Source: Rhizobium sp. CIAT894 (GTDB lineage Bacteria > Pseudomonadota > Alphaproteobacteria > Rhizobiales > Rhizobiaceae). Taken from it: 64,000 nucleotides of DNA. Where the stretch lies: contig NZ_CP020947.1 in NCBI RefSeq assembly GCF_000172795.2, positions 1,553,001-1,617,000 on the forward strand, given 5' to 3'. This document shows, piece by piece, positions 25,989 through 34,549 of the stretch (position 1 is the first letter of the stretch; every line of letters begins with the position of its first letter). The notes beneath the pieces are model-generated. The model had not been told where the DNA came from. It saw only the letters and a list, made by a program, of their open reading frames with translations, and did not search any database. A program made the position numbers and the translations under genes.

Positions 25989-28406
25989 ATGACGAAGAAA
26001 ACGTCTGTAGCGAGCAGTACTGCCTACCCTGTTCTGCCCTTGCGCGACATCGTGGTTTTCCCGCATATGATCGTGCCGCTGTTCGTCGGACGGGAAAAGT
26101 CGATCCGTGCGCTCGAAGAGGTCATGGGTTCCGACAAGCAGATCATGCTGGTGACGCAGATCAACGCCAGTGACGACGATCCGGATCCTTCCGCGATCCA
26201 CAGCGTCGGCACCGTGGCGAACGTGTTGCAGCTCCTGAAGCTGCCCGACGGCACCGTCAAGGTTCTGGTCGAAGGCCGCGCCCGCGCCGAGATCGACACC
26301 TATACCAGCCGCGAGGATTTCTATGAGGCGCTCGGCCATGTGCTCGAGGAACCGCATGACGATCCGGTGGAACTGGAAGCCTTGTCGCGTTCGGTCGTTT
26401 CCGAATTCGAGAGCTATGTGAAGCTCAACAAGAAGATTTCGCCTGAAGTGGTCGGCGCAGCCAGCCAGATCGACGACTATTCCAAGCTCGCCGATACGGT
26501 CGCCTCGCATCTGTCGATCAAGATCACCGAGAAGCAGGAGATGCTGGAAACCACCAGCGTCAAGGCTCGCTTGGAAAAGGCCCTCGGCTTCATGGAAGGC
26601 GAGATCTCGGTCCTGCAGGTCGAAAAGCGCATCCGCTCGCGCGTCAAGCGCCAGATGGAGAAGACCCAGCGCGAGTACTACCTGAACGAACAGATGAAGG
26701 CGATCCAGAAGGAACTCGGCGACGGCGAAGAAGGCCGCGACGAGATGAGCGAACTGGAAGAGCGCATCGCCAAGACCAAGCTGTCCAAGGAAGCCCGTGA
26801 GAAGGCCGATGCGGAGCTGAAGAAGCTGCGCCAGATGAGCCCGATGTCGGCGGAAGCCACCGTCGTGCGCAATTATCTGGACTGGCTGCTGGGTATTCCC
26901 TGGGGCAAGAAGTCGAAGATCAAGGCCGATCTCAACAATGCCGAGAAGATCCTCGAAGCCGATCACTTCGGTCTCGACAAGGTCAAGGAGCGCATCGTCG
27001 AATATCTGGCCGTGCAGGCCCGCGCCACCAAGATCAAGGGCCCGATTCTGTGCCTGGTCGGCCCTCCGGGCGTCGGCAAGACCTCGCTCGCCCAGTCGAT
27101 CGCCAAGGCGACCGGCCGTGAGTATGTCCGCATGGCGCTTGGCGGCGTTCGCGACGAAGCCGAAATCCGCGGTCACCGCCGCACCTATATCGGCTCGATG
27201 CCCGGCAAGGTCATCCAGTCGATGAAGAAGGCGAAGAAGTCCAACCCGCTCTTCCTGCTCGACGAGATCGACAAGCTCGGCCAGGATTATCGCGGCGACC
27301 CGTCTTCGGCCCTGCTCGAGGTCCTCGATCCGGCTCAGAATTCGACCTTCATGGACCACTATCTGGAAGTCGAATACGACCTGTCGGACGTGATGTTCAT
27401 CACGACGGCGAATACGCTGAATATTCCGGCACCCCTGATGGACCGCATGGAAATCATCCGTATCGCCGGCTACACCGAAGACGAAAAGCGCGAGATCGCC
27501 AAGCGGCATCTGCTGCCGAAGGCCATCAAGGAACATGCGTTGCAGCCGGAAGAATTCTCGGTCAGTGACGACGCCCTGATGGCGATCAGCCAGCAGTACA
27601 CTCGTGAGGCTGGTGTGCGCAGCTTCGAACGCGAATTGATGAAGCTCGCTCGCAAGGCGGTCACCGAGATCATCAAGGGCAAGACGAAGTCCGTTCACGT
27701 GACGGCCGCCAACATCTCCGACTATCTGGGCGTTCCGCGCTTCCGCCACGGCGAAGCCGAGGGCGAGGATCAGGTCGGCGTTGTCACCGGTCTTGCCTGG
27801 ACGGAAGTCGGCGGCGAGCTGCTGACCATCGAAGGCGTGATGATGCCGGGCAAGGGCCGCATGACGGTCACCGGCAATCTGAAGGACGTTATGAAGGAAT
27901 CGATCTCGGCAGCGGCCTCCTATGTCCGCTCGCGCGCTGTCGATTTCGGCATCGAGCCGCCGCGCTTCGATAAGAGCGACATCCACGTGCACGTGCCGGA
28001 AGGCGCGACGCCGAAGGATGGCCCCTCGGCCGGCGTCGCCATGGCGACCGCCATCGTCTCGATCATGACCGGCATCCCGGTCAACAGGCATGTGGCCATG
28101 ACCGGTGAAATCACCCTTCGCGGCCGGGTGCTGCCGATCGGCGGTCTCAAGGAAAAGCTGCTCGCAGCGCTTCGCGGCGGCATCAAGAAGGTGCTGATTC
28201 CGGAAGAAAACGCCAAGGACCTGGCGGAGATTCCTGATAACGTGAAGAACAGCATGGAGATCATCCCGGTCTCCCGCATGGGCGAGGTGATCAAGCATGC
28301 GCTGATCCGGCGGCCGGAGCCGATCGAATGGGACGGCACGGTGGAAACGCCTGTCATCACTTCGGTCGAAGGCCTTGATGAGACAGGCGCAACCATAGCG
28401 CATTGA
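25989..28406 (+). CDS. lon: ATP-dependent protease Lon (LonA)
   Basis: An 805-residue cytoplasmic AAA+ serine protease that degrades misfolded and regulatory proteins, including cell-cycle factors in alphaproteobacteria. The N-terminal substrate domain begins YPVLPLRDIVVFPHM. Walker A is GPPGVGKT, Walker B is FLLDEIDK, and the Ser-Lys dyad is Ser680 (DGPSAGV) and Lys723 (GGLKEKLLAA). The ATG at 25989 fits the ribosome binding site; the frame remains open 14 codons upstream. A strong terminator separates it from hupB. Confidence 0.97.
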   Translation: MTKKTSVASSTAYPVLPLRDIVVFPHMIVPLFVGREKSIRALEEVMGSDKQIMLVTQINASDDDPDPSAIHSVGTVANVLQLLKLPDGTVKVLVEGRARAEIDTYTSREDFYEALGHVLEEPHDDPVELEALSRSVVSEFESYVKLNKKISPEVVGAASQIDDYSKLADTVASHLSIKITEKQEMLETTSVKARLEKALGFMEGEISVLQVEKRIRSRVKRQMEKTQREYYLNEQMKAIQKELGDGEEGRDEMSELEERIAKTKLSKEAREKADAELKKLRQMSPMSAEATVVRNYLDWLLGIPWGKKSKIKADLNNAEKILEADHFGLDKVKERIVEYLAVQARATKIKGPILCLVGPPGVGKTSLAQSIAKATGREYVRMALGGVRDEAEIRGHRRTYIGSMPGKVIQSMKKAKKSNPLFLLDEIDKLGQDYRGDPSSALLEVLDPAQNSTFMDHYLEVEYDLSDVMFITTANTLNIPAPLMDRMEIIRIAGYTEDEKREIAKRHLLPKAIKEHALQPEEFSVSDDALMAISQQYTREAGVRSFERELMKLARKAVTEIIKGKTKSVHVTAANISDYLGVPRFRHGEAEGEDQVGVVTGLAWTEVGGELLTIEGVMMPGKGRMTVTGNLKDVMKESISAAASYVRSRAVDFGIEPPRFDKSDIHVHVPEGATPKDGPSAGVAMATAIVSIMTGIPVNRHVAMTGEITLRGRVLPIGGLKEKLLAALRGGIKKVLIPEENAKDLAEIPDNVKNSMEIIPVSRMGEVIKHALIRRPEPIEWDGTVETPVITSVEGLDETGATIAH

Positions 28407-28448
28407 ATGGCCCGGGCCACATTTATGCCCCATTGGAGCAAAACACGA

Positions 28449-28480
28449 AAAAAGGCTGGCGTTTTCGCCAGCCTTTTTTG
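28449..28480 (+). terminator. Intrinsic terminator after lon
   Basis: A 14-bp hairpin including A- and T-runs (AAAAAAGGCTGGCG/CGCCAGCCTTTTTT, loop TTTT), 43 bases past the lon stop. It would work on either strand. Confidence 0.92.
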
Positions 28481-28612
28481 TGAAAACGTCATGGAGGCGC
28501 TTGCTTTTCCTTGATTTGCAGGGCTTTTGGGTTCCCGGCGGGCCTGATGAAACCTATTCGGCGCCTAGCTTACTATTGAGTCGTTTCATACCATTTAGAA
28601 AGGGGTGGAAAC

Positions 28613-28888
28613 ATGAACAAGAATGAACTCGTGTCCGCAGTCGCCGAAAAGGCAGGACTGACGAAGTCTGACGCGGCTTCCGCTGTTGACGCGGTTTTTG
28701 ACGTTGTCCAGGCTGAACTCAAGAACAAGGGCGACATCCGCCTCGCGGGTTTCGGCAGCTTCACCGTTTCTCATCGCGCCGCAACGAAGGGCCGCAACCC
28801 GTCGACGGGTGCTGAAGTCGACATTCCGGCTCGCAACGTGCCGAAGTTCACGCCCGGCAAGGGCCTGAAGGACGCCGTCAACGGCTGA
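28613..28888 (+). CDS. hupB: DNA-binding protein HU
   Basis: A 91-residue histone-like HU protein that bends and compacts DNA. The family core is intact: MNKNELVSAVAEKAGLTKSDA at the start, the signature IRLAGFGSFTVSHRAATKGRNP at about residues 43-64, and the arm region with GAEVDIPA. A strong AAAGGGG ribosome binding site precedes the ATG. It is monocistronic between two terminators and follows lon as in other alphaproteobacteria. Confidence 0.97.
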   Translation: MNKNELVSAVAEKAGLTKSDAASAVDAVFDVVQAELKNKGDIRLAGFGSFTVSHRAATKGRNPSTGAEVDIPARNVPKFTPGKGLKDAVNG

Positions 28889-28940
28889 TTTAAGATTATC
28901 CGCCAGCCGTAAACGAGACCGGCTGTGCAGGATTTTTAGA

Positions 28941-28968
28941 GGGGTTCGGCTTGGCCGGACCCCTTTTT
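28941..28968 (+). terminator. Intrinsic terminator after hupB
   Basis: A 10-bp stem (GGGGTTCGGC/GCCGGACCCC, loop TTG, one G-T pair) followed by TTTTTGATT, about 50 bases past the hupB stop. Confidence 0.88.
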
Positions 28969-29033
28969 GATTCGGGCTCGCTTTGTTTTGGCAGGTCTTG
29001 CCGTCGCGCCGGCTTTGATCTACGAGATTTCTG

Positions 29034-29178
29034 TTCTCAGGGCGGGGTGAAACTCCCCACCGGCGGTAGAGGGTCTCGGCCCAAGCCCGCGAGCGCCTGC
29101 TTCCGCGCCCATGCGGGGGAAGGGTCAGCAGATCCGGTGCGATTCCGGAGCCGACGGTATAGTCCGGATGGAAGAGAA
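29034..29178 (+). promoter_or_regulatory. FMN riboswitch (RFN element)
   Basis: All conserved RFN blocks are present in order: closing stem TTCTC/GAGAA, AGGGCGGGGTGAAA, CCCCACCGGCGGT, AGCCCGCGAGCGC, a variable stem, GGTCAGCAGATCCGGTG, TTCCGGAGCCGACGGT and AGTCCGGATGGAAGAGAAT. It ends about 98 bases before the riboflavin transporter start. The linker has a hairpin around CAGGGGATACCTG that could serve as the expression platform. FMN binding should repress the downstream transporter. Confidence 0.96.
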
Positions 29179-29275
29179 TGAGCGTCGGCTGTGCGAAGGG
29201 CAGGGGATACCTGTCTCGCCCGTTCGGGGCTCATGCGTCCTGATTTATGTTGGTCCTGTAGTTTGGATGAAAGAC

Positions 29276-30175
29276 ATGAATCAGACTTCCCTTGCCGTCG
29301 AGCCGTCCCGCGCCCTCGTCGGTGCCTTTTGGATGGTCCTTGCCGGCATCGCCTTTTCGCTTCTCAACGTCGTCATCCAATGGCTGACGATGAAGCTTGG
29401 CTTTCCCTCGGCCTCGGCAGCCTTCTGGCAATATGGCTTCGCCTTCGCCTTTTCGTTGCCGTTCCTTCGCAGGCTCGGGCTTGCGGCGATGCGGACGCAT
29501 TATCCCTGGCGCCACCTCGCGCGCGTCGCCCTTGCCGCACTCGGCGTCGAGGCCTGGGTTGCCGGTCTTGCCGCGGTGCCGATCTGGCAGGCGATCGCAC
29601 TGGTGATGACCTCGCCTTTCTTCATCATTCTCGGCGCCCGGCTTTTCCTTGGTGAGCGCGTCGGCCCGGCCCGCTGGGCGGCGACCGCAGTCGGTTTCAC
29701 CGGCGCGATGATCATCCTGCAGCCATGGTCGGACGGCTTTGGCTGGGCCGCACTCCTGCCGGTGCTCTCGGCGCTGCTCTGGGGCGCCTCGTCGCTGATC
29801 ACCAAGAGCCTGACGGGCATCGAACGGCCGGAAACGATCACCGTCTGGCTGCTCGTTCTGCTGACGCCGATAAACGGCGGTCTGGCGCTTGCGGCAGGCT
29901 TTGCCGTGCCGACGGGTGCAACCCTTGCCCTGTTCCTGCTGGCGGGGCTGTTGACCGCCGCAGCGCAGTATTTCCTCACACTTGCCTATGCCGCAGCGGA
30001 TGCCGCCTACGTCCAGCCTTTCGATGACCTGAAGCTGCCGCTGAATGTGCTGGCCGGCTGGCTGTTCTTCGGTTATGCGCCGGCGGGTTACCTCTGGCTG
30101 GGTGCGGCCCTCATCCTTTCCGCCTCACTCTTCATCATGCGAAACGAGATGCGCCGGGAGCGAAAACCCGCCTGA
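29276..30175 (+). CDS. ribN: Riboflavin importer RibN (EamA family)
   Basis: A 299-residue ten-span EamA/DMT transporter. The FMN riboswitch immediately upstream, together with the known RibN of Rhizobium leguminosarum (an EamA protein under FMN riboswitch control), makes riboflavin uptake the best assignment. Both EamA repeats are visible, for example ITSPFFIILGARLFLGERVGPARW-like text in the first and LPLNVLAGWLFFGYAPAGYLW in the second. I chose the ATG at 29276; ATG 29267 is in frame three codons earlier. Longer upstream frames run through the riboswitch and are artefacts. Confidence 0.88.
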   Translation: MNQTSLAVEPSRALVGAFWMVLAGIAFSLLNVVIQWLTMKLGFPSASAAFWQYGFAFAFSLPFLRRLGLAAMRTHYPWRHLARVALAALGVEAWVAGLAAVPIWQAIALVMTSPFFIILGARLFLGERVGPARWAATAVGFTGAMIILQPWSDGFGWAALLPVLSALLWGASSLITKSLTGIERPETITVWLLVLLTPINGGLALAAGFAVPTGATLALFLLAGLLTAAAQYFLTLAYAAADAAYVQPFDDLKLPLNVLAGWLFFGYAPAGYLWLGAALILSASLFIMRNEMRRERKPA

Positions 30176-30200
30176 GGTGATCCGCTGCAAAATGTCGCAG

Positions 30201-30218
30201 CTGTCATGCCTCTGTCAC
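30201..30218 (+). promoter_or_regulatory. PHO box upstream of the phytase-like gene
   Basis: CTGTCAT-GCCT-CTGTCAC, thirteen of fourteen half-site bases matching the CTGTCAT-N4-CTGTCAT PhoB consensus. It sits 53 bases before the start codon of the secreted phytase-like protein and predicts phosphate-starvation induction. Confidence 0.8.
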
Positions 30219-30270
30219 GCCGCTCCCGCAGAAAACTCATGTTTCGAATGTTCGACACATGGGGGATTTC

Positions 30271-32469
30271 ATGACGATTTCATCGCGCAAAGCAGTGCTC
30301 GCTGCAGTGCTTCTCGCATCCGTTGCCTTTCCGGCCGCGGCCGAACCGGTCTTCAACCGGATCGCCTCTTTCCCGGTCGCGGAGAACCTGCCTGCGGACA
30401 AGGACAAGCTTTCGGCGACGTCGGCCGAAATCATCACCGCGACCGACGACGGCAACACGCTGATCTATAGCGACAGCCCGCTCGGCGCGATCGGCTTCAT
30501 CGACATTACCGACGCCAAGGCGCCGAAATCAGGCGGCGCGCTGATGATGGACGGCGAACCGACCTCGATCACCTCGAGCGCCGGCAAGGCGCTGGTTGCC
30601 GTCAACACCTCCGAAAGCAAGGCGAAGCCCTCGGGCCGCCTTTCGATCGTCGACGTGGCGAAGAAGACGATCGAAAACAGCTGCGATCTCGGCGGCCAGC
30701 CGGATTCGATCGCGCTCAACAAGGACAAGACGCTCGGCGCCATTGCGATCGAAAACGAGCGCGACGAAGAGGTCAACGACGGCAAGATCCCGCAGATGCC
30801 GGCCGGCGATCTGGTCGTCTTCCAGCTGAAGAACGGCACTGTGGATTGCGGCACCATCAAGCACGTGGCGTTGACCGGTCTCGCCGGCGTCGCCCCTGAG
30901 GATCCGGAGCCGGAATTCGTCGCCTTCAACGGCCTGAACGAGATTGCGCTGACGCTGCAGGAAAACAACGAGATCGTCATCATCGACGCCAATACGGCTC
31001 AGGTGAAAACACATTTCTCCGCCGGCAGCGTCGATCTCACCGGCATCGACACCAAGCGGGACGGTGCCTTGAAATTCACCGGCGAATTGAAGGGCGTGTC
31101 GCGCGAGCCCGACGCCGTGAAATGGCTGGACGACAACCGCCTCGTCGTCGCCAATGAAGGCGACTATCAGGGTGGCTCGCGCGGTTTCACCATCTTCGAC
31201 AAGACGGGCAAGCTTCTCTACGAATCGGGTGCATCCTTCGAACGCGCGGTCGCCCATATCGGCCACTATCCGGAAAGCCGTTCGGGATCGAAGGGCGTCG
31301 AGCCGGAAGGCCTCGAAGCCGCCAGGTTTGGCGACGACCAATATTTCTTTCTGCTCGCCGAGCGTGCCTCGGTCGTCGGCGTCTATAGGGATACCGGCGC
31401 CGATCCCGAACTCGTGCAGCTTCTGCCATCGGGGATTTCGCCGGAAGGCGGGATCGCCATTCCTGCACGCAATCTCTTCGCCACAGCCAACGAACTCGAC
31501 CTCGGCAAGGACGGTGGCGCTCGCTCGCATGTCATGATTTATGAGCGTGGGGAGGGTGAAAAGGCTTATCCGCAGATTGTCTCCGCCGACAAGGACGGCA
31601 ATCCGATCGGCTTTGCAGCTCTTTCGGGCCTTGCCGCCGTTCCGGGCAAGCCGGGCATGCTCTACGCCGTCAGCGACAGCGTTCTCGGCTCGCAGCCGAC
31701 GATCTATACGATCGATGCCAGCAAGAAGCCGGCTGTCATCACCGACGCTCTCGTCGTCAAGCGTGACGGCGCCCCGGCCCAGAAGCTCGACATCGAAGGC
31801 ATCGCTGTTGCCGCCGACGGCTCCTTCTGGCTCGCCTCGGAAGGCTACAGCGAGCGTCTCGTCCCGCACGCTCTCTACAACGTCAACGCCAAGGGCGACA
31901 TCAAGGCCGAGATCGCCCTGCCGAAAGAGCTTGCCGCCAACGAAATCCGCTTCGGTTTCGAAGGCGTGACCATTATCGGCACCGGCGACGACGCGACACT
32001 CTGGATGGCGGTCCAGCGCGAGTGGGCTGATGATGAGAAGGGCTTCGTCAAGCTCGTCTCCTACAATCCGAAGAAGAAGGAATGGGGCGCAGTGCGCTAT
32101 CCGCTCGACAAGACGGAAAGCGGCTGGGTCGGCCTGTCGGAGATTTCGGCTCATGGCGACAGCGTCTACATCATCGAACGCGACAACCTCGTCGGCGATG
32201 CCGCCAAGCTGAAAAAGCTCTATAAGGTGGCGATCTCGGAACTGAAACCCGCCAAGCTCGGCGGTGAACTGCCGGTGGTCAAGAAGACCGAAGCCCACGA
32301 CTTCCTCGGCGAACTGAAGAGCGTGACGAACGGCTATGTGCTCGACAAGCTCGAAGGCTTTTCCTTCGACGCCTCAGGCAAACCCTACGCCGTCACCGAC
32401 AACGACGGCGTCAGCGATTCCTCCGGCGAGACTCTGTTCTTCCCGGTTGATCTGACTGCTACGAACTGA
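30271..32469 (+). CDS. Secreted esterase-like/phytase-like beta-propeller protein
   Basis: A 732-residue exported protein. A signal peptide covers about residues 1-25 (AVLLASVAFPAAA before EPVFNR). The N-terminal half reads as a beta-propeller of repeated blades with surface-protein (choice-of-anchor) style motifs (DGEPTSI, GQPDSIALN, EPEFVAFNG, REPDAVKWLDDNRLVVANEGD). The C-terminal half matches the esterase-like activity of phytase family (LDIEGIAV, EGYSERLVPHALYN, FGFEGVTI, DKLEGFSFD, AVTDNDG). The ATG at 30271 has GGGGGA just upstream. The PHO box supports a role in scavenging phosphate from organic esters in the periplasm or outside. Activity is inferred. Confidence 0.82.
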   Translation: MTISSRKAVLAAVLLASVAFPAAAEPVFNRIASFPVAENLPADKDKLSATSAEIITATDDGNTLIYSDSPLGAIGFIDITDAKAPKSGGALMMDGEPTSITSSAGKALVAVNTSESKAKPSGRLSIVDVAKKTIENSCDLGGQPDSIALNKDKTLGAIAIENERDEEVNDGKIPQMPAGDLVVFQLKNGTVDCGTIKHVALTGLAGVAPEDPEPEFVAFNGLNEIALTLQENNEIVIIDANTAQVKTHFSAGSVDLTGIDTKRDGALKFTGELKGVSREPDAVKWLDDNRLVVANEGDYQGGSRGFTIFDKTGKLLYESGASFERAVAHIGHYPESRSGSKGVEPEGLEAARFGDDQYFFLLAERASVVGVYRDTGADPELVQLLPSGISPEGGIAIPARNLFATANELDLGKDGGARSHVMIYERGEGEKAYPQIVSADKDGNPIGFAALSGLAAVPGKPGMLYAVSDSVLGSQPTIYTIDASKKPAVITDALVVKRDGAPAQKLDIEGIAVAADGSFWLASEGYSERLVPHALYNVNAKGDIKAEIALPKELAANEIRFGFEGVTIIGTGDDATLWMAVQREWADDEKGFVKLVSYNPKKKEWGAVRYPLDKTESGWVGLSEISAHGDSVYIIERDNLVGDAAKLKKLYKVAISELKPAKLGGELPVVKKTEAHDFLGELKSVTNGYVLDKLEGFSFDASGKPYAVTDNDGVSDSSGETLFFPVDLTATN

Positions 32470-32489
32470 GTTGCGATAGAGAGATAAAG

Positions 32490-32522
32490 GAGGCCGGGCC
32501 AAAGCCCGGCCTCGCTTTTTTG
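32490..32522 (+). terminator. Intrinsic terminator after the phytase-like gene
   Basis: A 10-bp perfect stem (GAGGCCGGGC/GCCCGGCCTC, loop CAAA) followed by GCTTTTTT, 20 bases past the stop codon. Confidence 0.92.
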
Positions 32523-32608
32523 AGGCGGAGGATCCGTAGGGCGTCCGCATTCGAAAGCGAAGGGCGAGGGCATCCGACTGAAGAACATTTGCAAGCAGAG
32601 TGCTTTGG

Positions 32609-32645
32609 CATGGATGCTCGGATCAAGTCCGAGCATGACGGAGAT
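32609..32645 (+). repeat. Extragenic palindromic repeat, copy 1
   Basis: Perfect 9-bp inverted repeat ATGCTCGGA-TCAAG-TCCGAGCAT within the longer motif GCATGGATGCTC...GCATGACGGAG. It belongs to the same family as the copies at about 32735-32780 and 32800-32832. Such TCAAG-loop palindromes are widely scattered between genes in alphaproteobacteria. Confidence 0.75.
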
Positions 32646-32741
32646 TGGGAGGACGCGACTGGCAGGAGGCGTGATGTTTGTACAATTTCAACAGCATGCG
32701 GATGCAGTGAGGTCGGAGTTTGGCATAGGCGCCTCCCCACC

Positions 32742-32778
32742 CTCCGTCATCCTCGGCCTTGAGCCGAGGATCCATGCC
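32742..32778 (-). repeat. Extragenic palindromic repeat, copy 2 (inverted orientation)
   Basis: Perfect 9-bp inverted repeat ATCCTCGGC-CTTGA-GCCGAGGAT. Read on the minus strand it gives GCATGGATCCTCGG, loop TCAAG, then CCGAGGATGACGGAGG, matching copy 1 at the flanks and loop. It is oriented opposite to copy 1. Confidence 0.75.
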
Positions 32779-32799
32779 GCGGCCTCTCACGCGTGCGGG

Positions 32800-32832
32800 T
32801 GAATGCTGGGCTCAAGGCCGCGGATGGAGGAG
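32800..32832 (+). repeat. Extragenic palindromic repeat, degenerate copy 3
   Basis: GAATGCTGGGCTCAAGGCC followed by GCGGATGGAGGA resembles copies 1 and 2 with several mismatches in the stem. The whole gap 32523-32906 contains these three repeats and no gene. Confidence 0.5.
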
Positions 32833-32906
32833 GAGAGGGTTGAGACCTTTAACAAGTGCGAGTCATCGACGCTTCCCACAGCCCTCAAAAACAAGCAGCT
32901 CCAGCC

Positions 32907-33893
32907 TTACCAGCGCTGATGCACATGCGGCGCGATCAGCCGCTCGTAGATCTCGCGCGTTGCCGCCATGACATCGGCCGACAGCGGCGCAAGGTCGGCG
33001 GCGGCAGCGTTGGTTCTCGCCTGCTCGCCATTGCGGGCGCCGGGGATGACGACGGTTACGGCTTCAGCCATCAGGATCCAGCGCAGTGCAAAGGCCGCCA
33101 TCGTGGCGCCGGCAGGCACTAGCCTGCGCACCTCTTCCACCGCCTGCAGGCCGACCTCGAAAGGCACGCCGGCAAAGGTCTCGCCGACATCGAAGGCTTC
33201 GCCGTGGCGGTTGAAATTCCGGTGGTCGTCGCTGGCGAAGTGGGTATCGCGGGTGATTTTGCCGGAGAGAAGGCCGCTTGCCAGCGGCACGCGGGCGATG
33301 ATCGCCACGTTCCTGCGGCGTGCTTCGGCGAAGAACAGGTGGTCGGGGCGCTGGCGGAAGATATTATAGATGATCTGGATGCTGACGACGCCGGGATATT
33401 CGATCGCCTTCAGCCCATCCTCGACCTTTTCGACGCTGACGCCGTAGCCCTTGATCTTGCCGGCCTGCTGCAGCGCATCGAGAGCCTCGAAGACTTCGGG
33501 CTGGTAAAGCACGTCGCGCGGCGGGCAGTGCAGTTGCACGAGGTCGAGGCTGTCGACGGCAAGATTTGTCAGGCTGCGGTCGATGAAGCCTTCGAGATTG
33601 GCCTTGCTGTAGCCTTCCGCCACATGCGGATTGAGGCGGCGGCCCGCCTTGGTGGCAACCATCGGGCGGGCCCCGCCACGCGTCTTCAAGACGTCTGCGA
33701 TGATCTTTTCCGAGCGGCCGTCGCCATAGACGTCAGCGGTATCGATGAAGGTCATGCCGGCATCGAGCGCGGCATTCAGCGCCGCGCGTCCATCCGCCTC
33801 GCTGATATCGCCCCAGGAACCGCCGATCTGCCAGGCTCCGAAGCCGACATTGGTGACGGTAAACGGCATGCGGCCGAAAGCATGGTGTTTCAT
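32907..33893 (-). CDS. Aldo/keto reductase
   Basis: A 328-residue NADPH-dependent oxidoreductase of the aldo/keto reductase superfamily, of the bacterial AKR group related to YajO/L-glyceraldehyde reductase-like enzymes. The catalytic Asp-Tyr occurs in FIDTADVYGDGRSE (about residues 50-63), the catalytic Lys in MVATKAGRR, and the nucleotide-binding end in VTVVIPGARNGEQ. AAGGA precedes the ATG. The substrate is unknown. It is divergent from the small cupin gene. Confidence 0.9.
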   Translation of the reverse strand: MKHHAFGRMPFTVTNVGFGAWQIGGSWGDISEADGRAALNAALDAGMTFIDTADVYGDGRSEKIIADVLKTRGGARPMVATKAGRRLNPHVAEGYSKANLEGFIDRSLTNLAVDSLDLVQLHCPPRDVLYQPEVFEALDALQQAGKIKGYGVSVEKVEDGLKAIEYPGVVSIQIIYNIFRQRPDHLFFAEARRRNVAIIARVPLASGLLSGKITRDTHFASDDHRNFNRHGEAFDVGETFAGVPFEVGLQAVEEVRRLVPAGATMAAFALRWILMAEAVTVVIPGARNGEQARTNAAAADLAPLSADVMAATREIYERLIAPHVHQRW

Positions 33894-34041
33894 GAAAAAA
33901 ATCCTTCGTAAGTGATGAAAGATATTGGCCTATCAGCCGGGCGATCATGCGGCAATTGCAGATCCGGTCTTGATTGGTCGCCTCGATGAAATATCGTCGG
34001 CTTACAAGGCTTCAACCGCAATGAATGGAAAAGGAAAGATC

Positions 34042-34443
34042 ATGGAGATCAAATCCGCAGGCTCCAGCCCCTCGATGAAGCCACCGGCCGACTATTTCAC
34101 CGGCGCCGTCCGCCAGGATCCGCTGATGGAGGCGCCCGAGCCGGCCCGGATGAGAGCAACCTCCGTCACCTTCGAGCCCGGCGCCCGCACGGCCTGGCAC
34201 ACACATCCGCTCGGCCAGACGCTGATCGTCACGTCAGGCAGGGGCCTCGCCCAAAGCTGGGGCAGTGAGATCCACGAAATCCGCGCCGGCGACACGGTCT
34301 GGTTCGCGCCGGGCGAAAAACATTGGCATGGTGCTGCCCCGGACACGGCCTTGACGCACATCGCCATTCACGAGGCGCTGGACGGCAGGCATGTCGACTG
34401 GATGGAGCAGGTCAGCGACGCGCAATATTCCGGGAGGGCCTAA
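34042..34443 (+). CDS. Small cupin-domain protein
   Basis: A 133-residue single-cupin protein. The metal-binding motif 1 is [15 protein letters not shown] with a downstream acid position, and motif 2 is [13 protein letters not shown]. The pattern resembles the cupins that accompany carboxymuconolactone decarboxylases and the manganese cupins with hydroxynitrile lyase activity; no enzyme function can be assigned. The ATG at 34042 follows AAGGAAAG. It is divergent from the aldo/keto reductase, so the two may act in the same detoxification response, but this is only context. Confidence 0.85.
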   Translation: MEIKSAGSSPSMKPPADYFTGAVRQDPLMEAPEPARMRATSVTFEPGARTAWHTHPLGQTLIVTSGRGLAQSWGSEIHEIRAGDTVWFAPGEKHWHGAAPDTALTHIAIHEALDGRHVDWMEQVSDAQYSGRA

Positions 34444-34549
34444 GCATGTCTCGCAAAAGTGTGCAGCGGTTTTTGCGATAAAGATATGCGCAAAAAAACC
34501 AAAGCGCGGGCCGAGCGAATCTGAAAGATCGCGCCGCGCTTTAGGCGAA

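Noticed and set aside
25983..28433. 816-codon open frame opposite lon
   Set aside because: Antisense shadow. Lon on the other strand is intact with all motifs; the antisense product has no recognisable domain.
29111..29275. N-terminal extension of RibN
   Set aside because: The upstream part of the frame is the FMN riboswitch itself.
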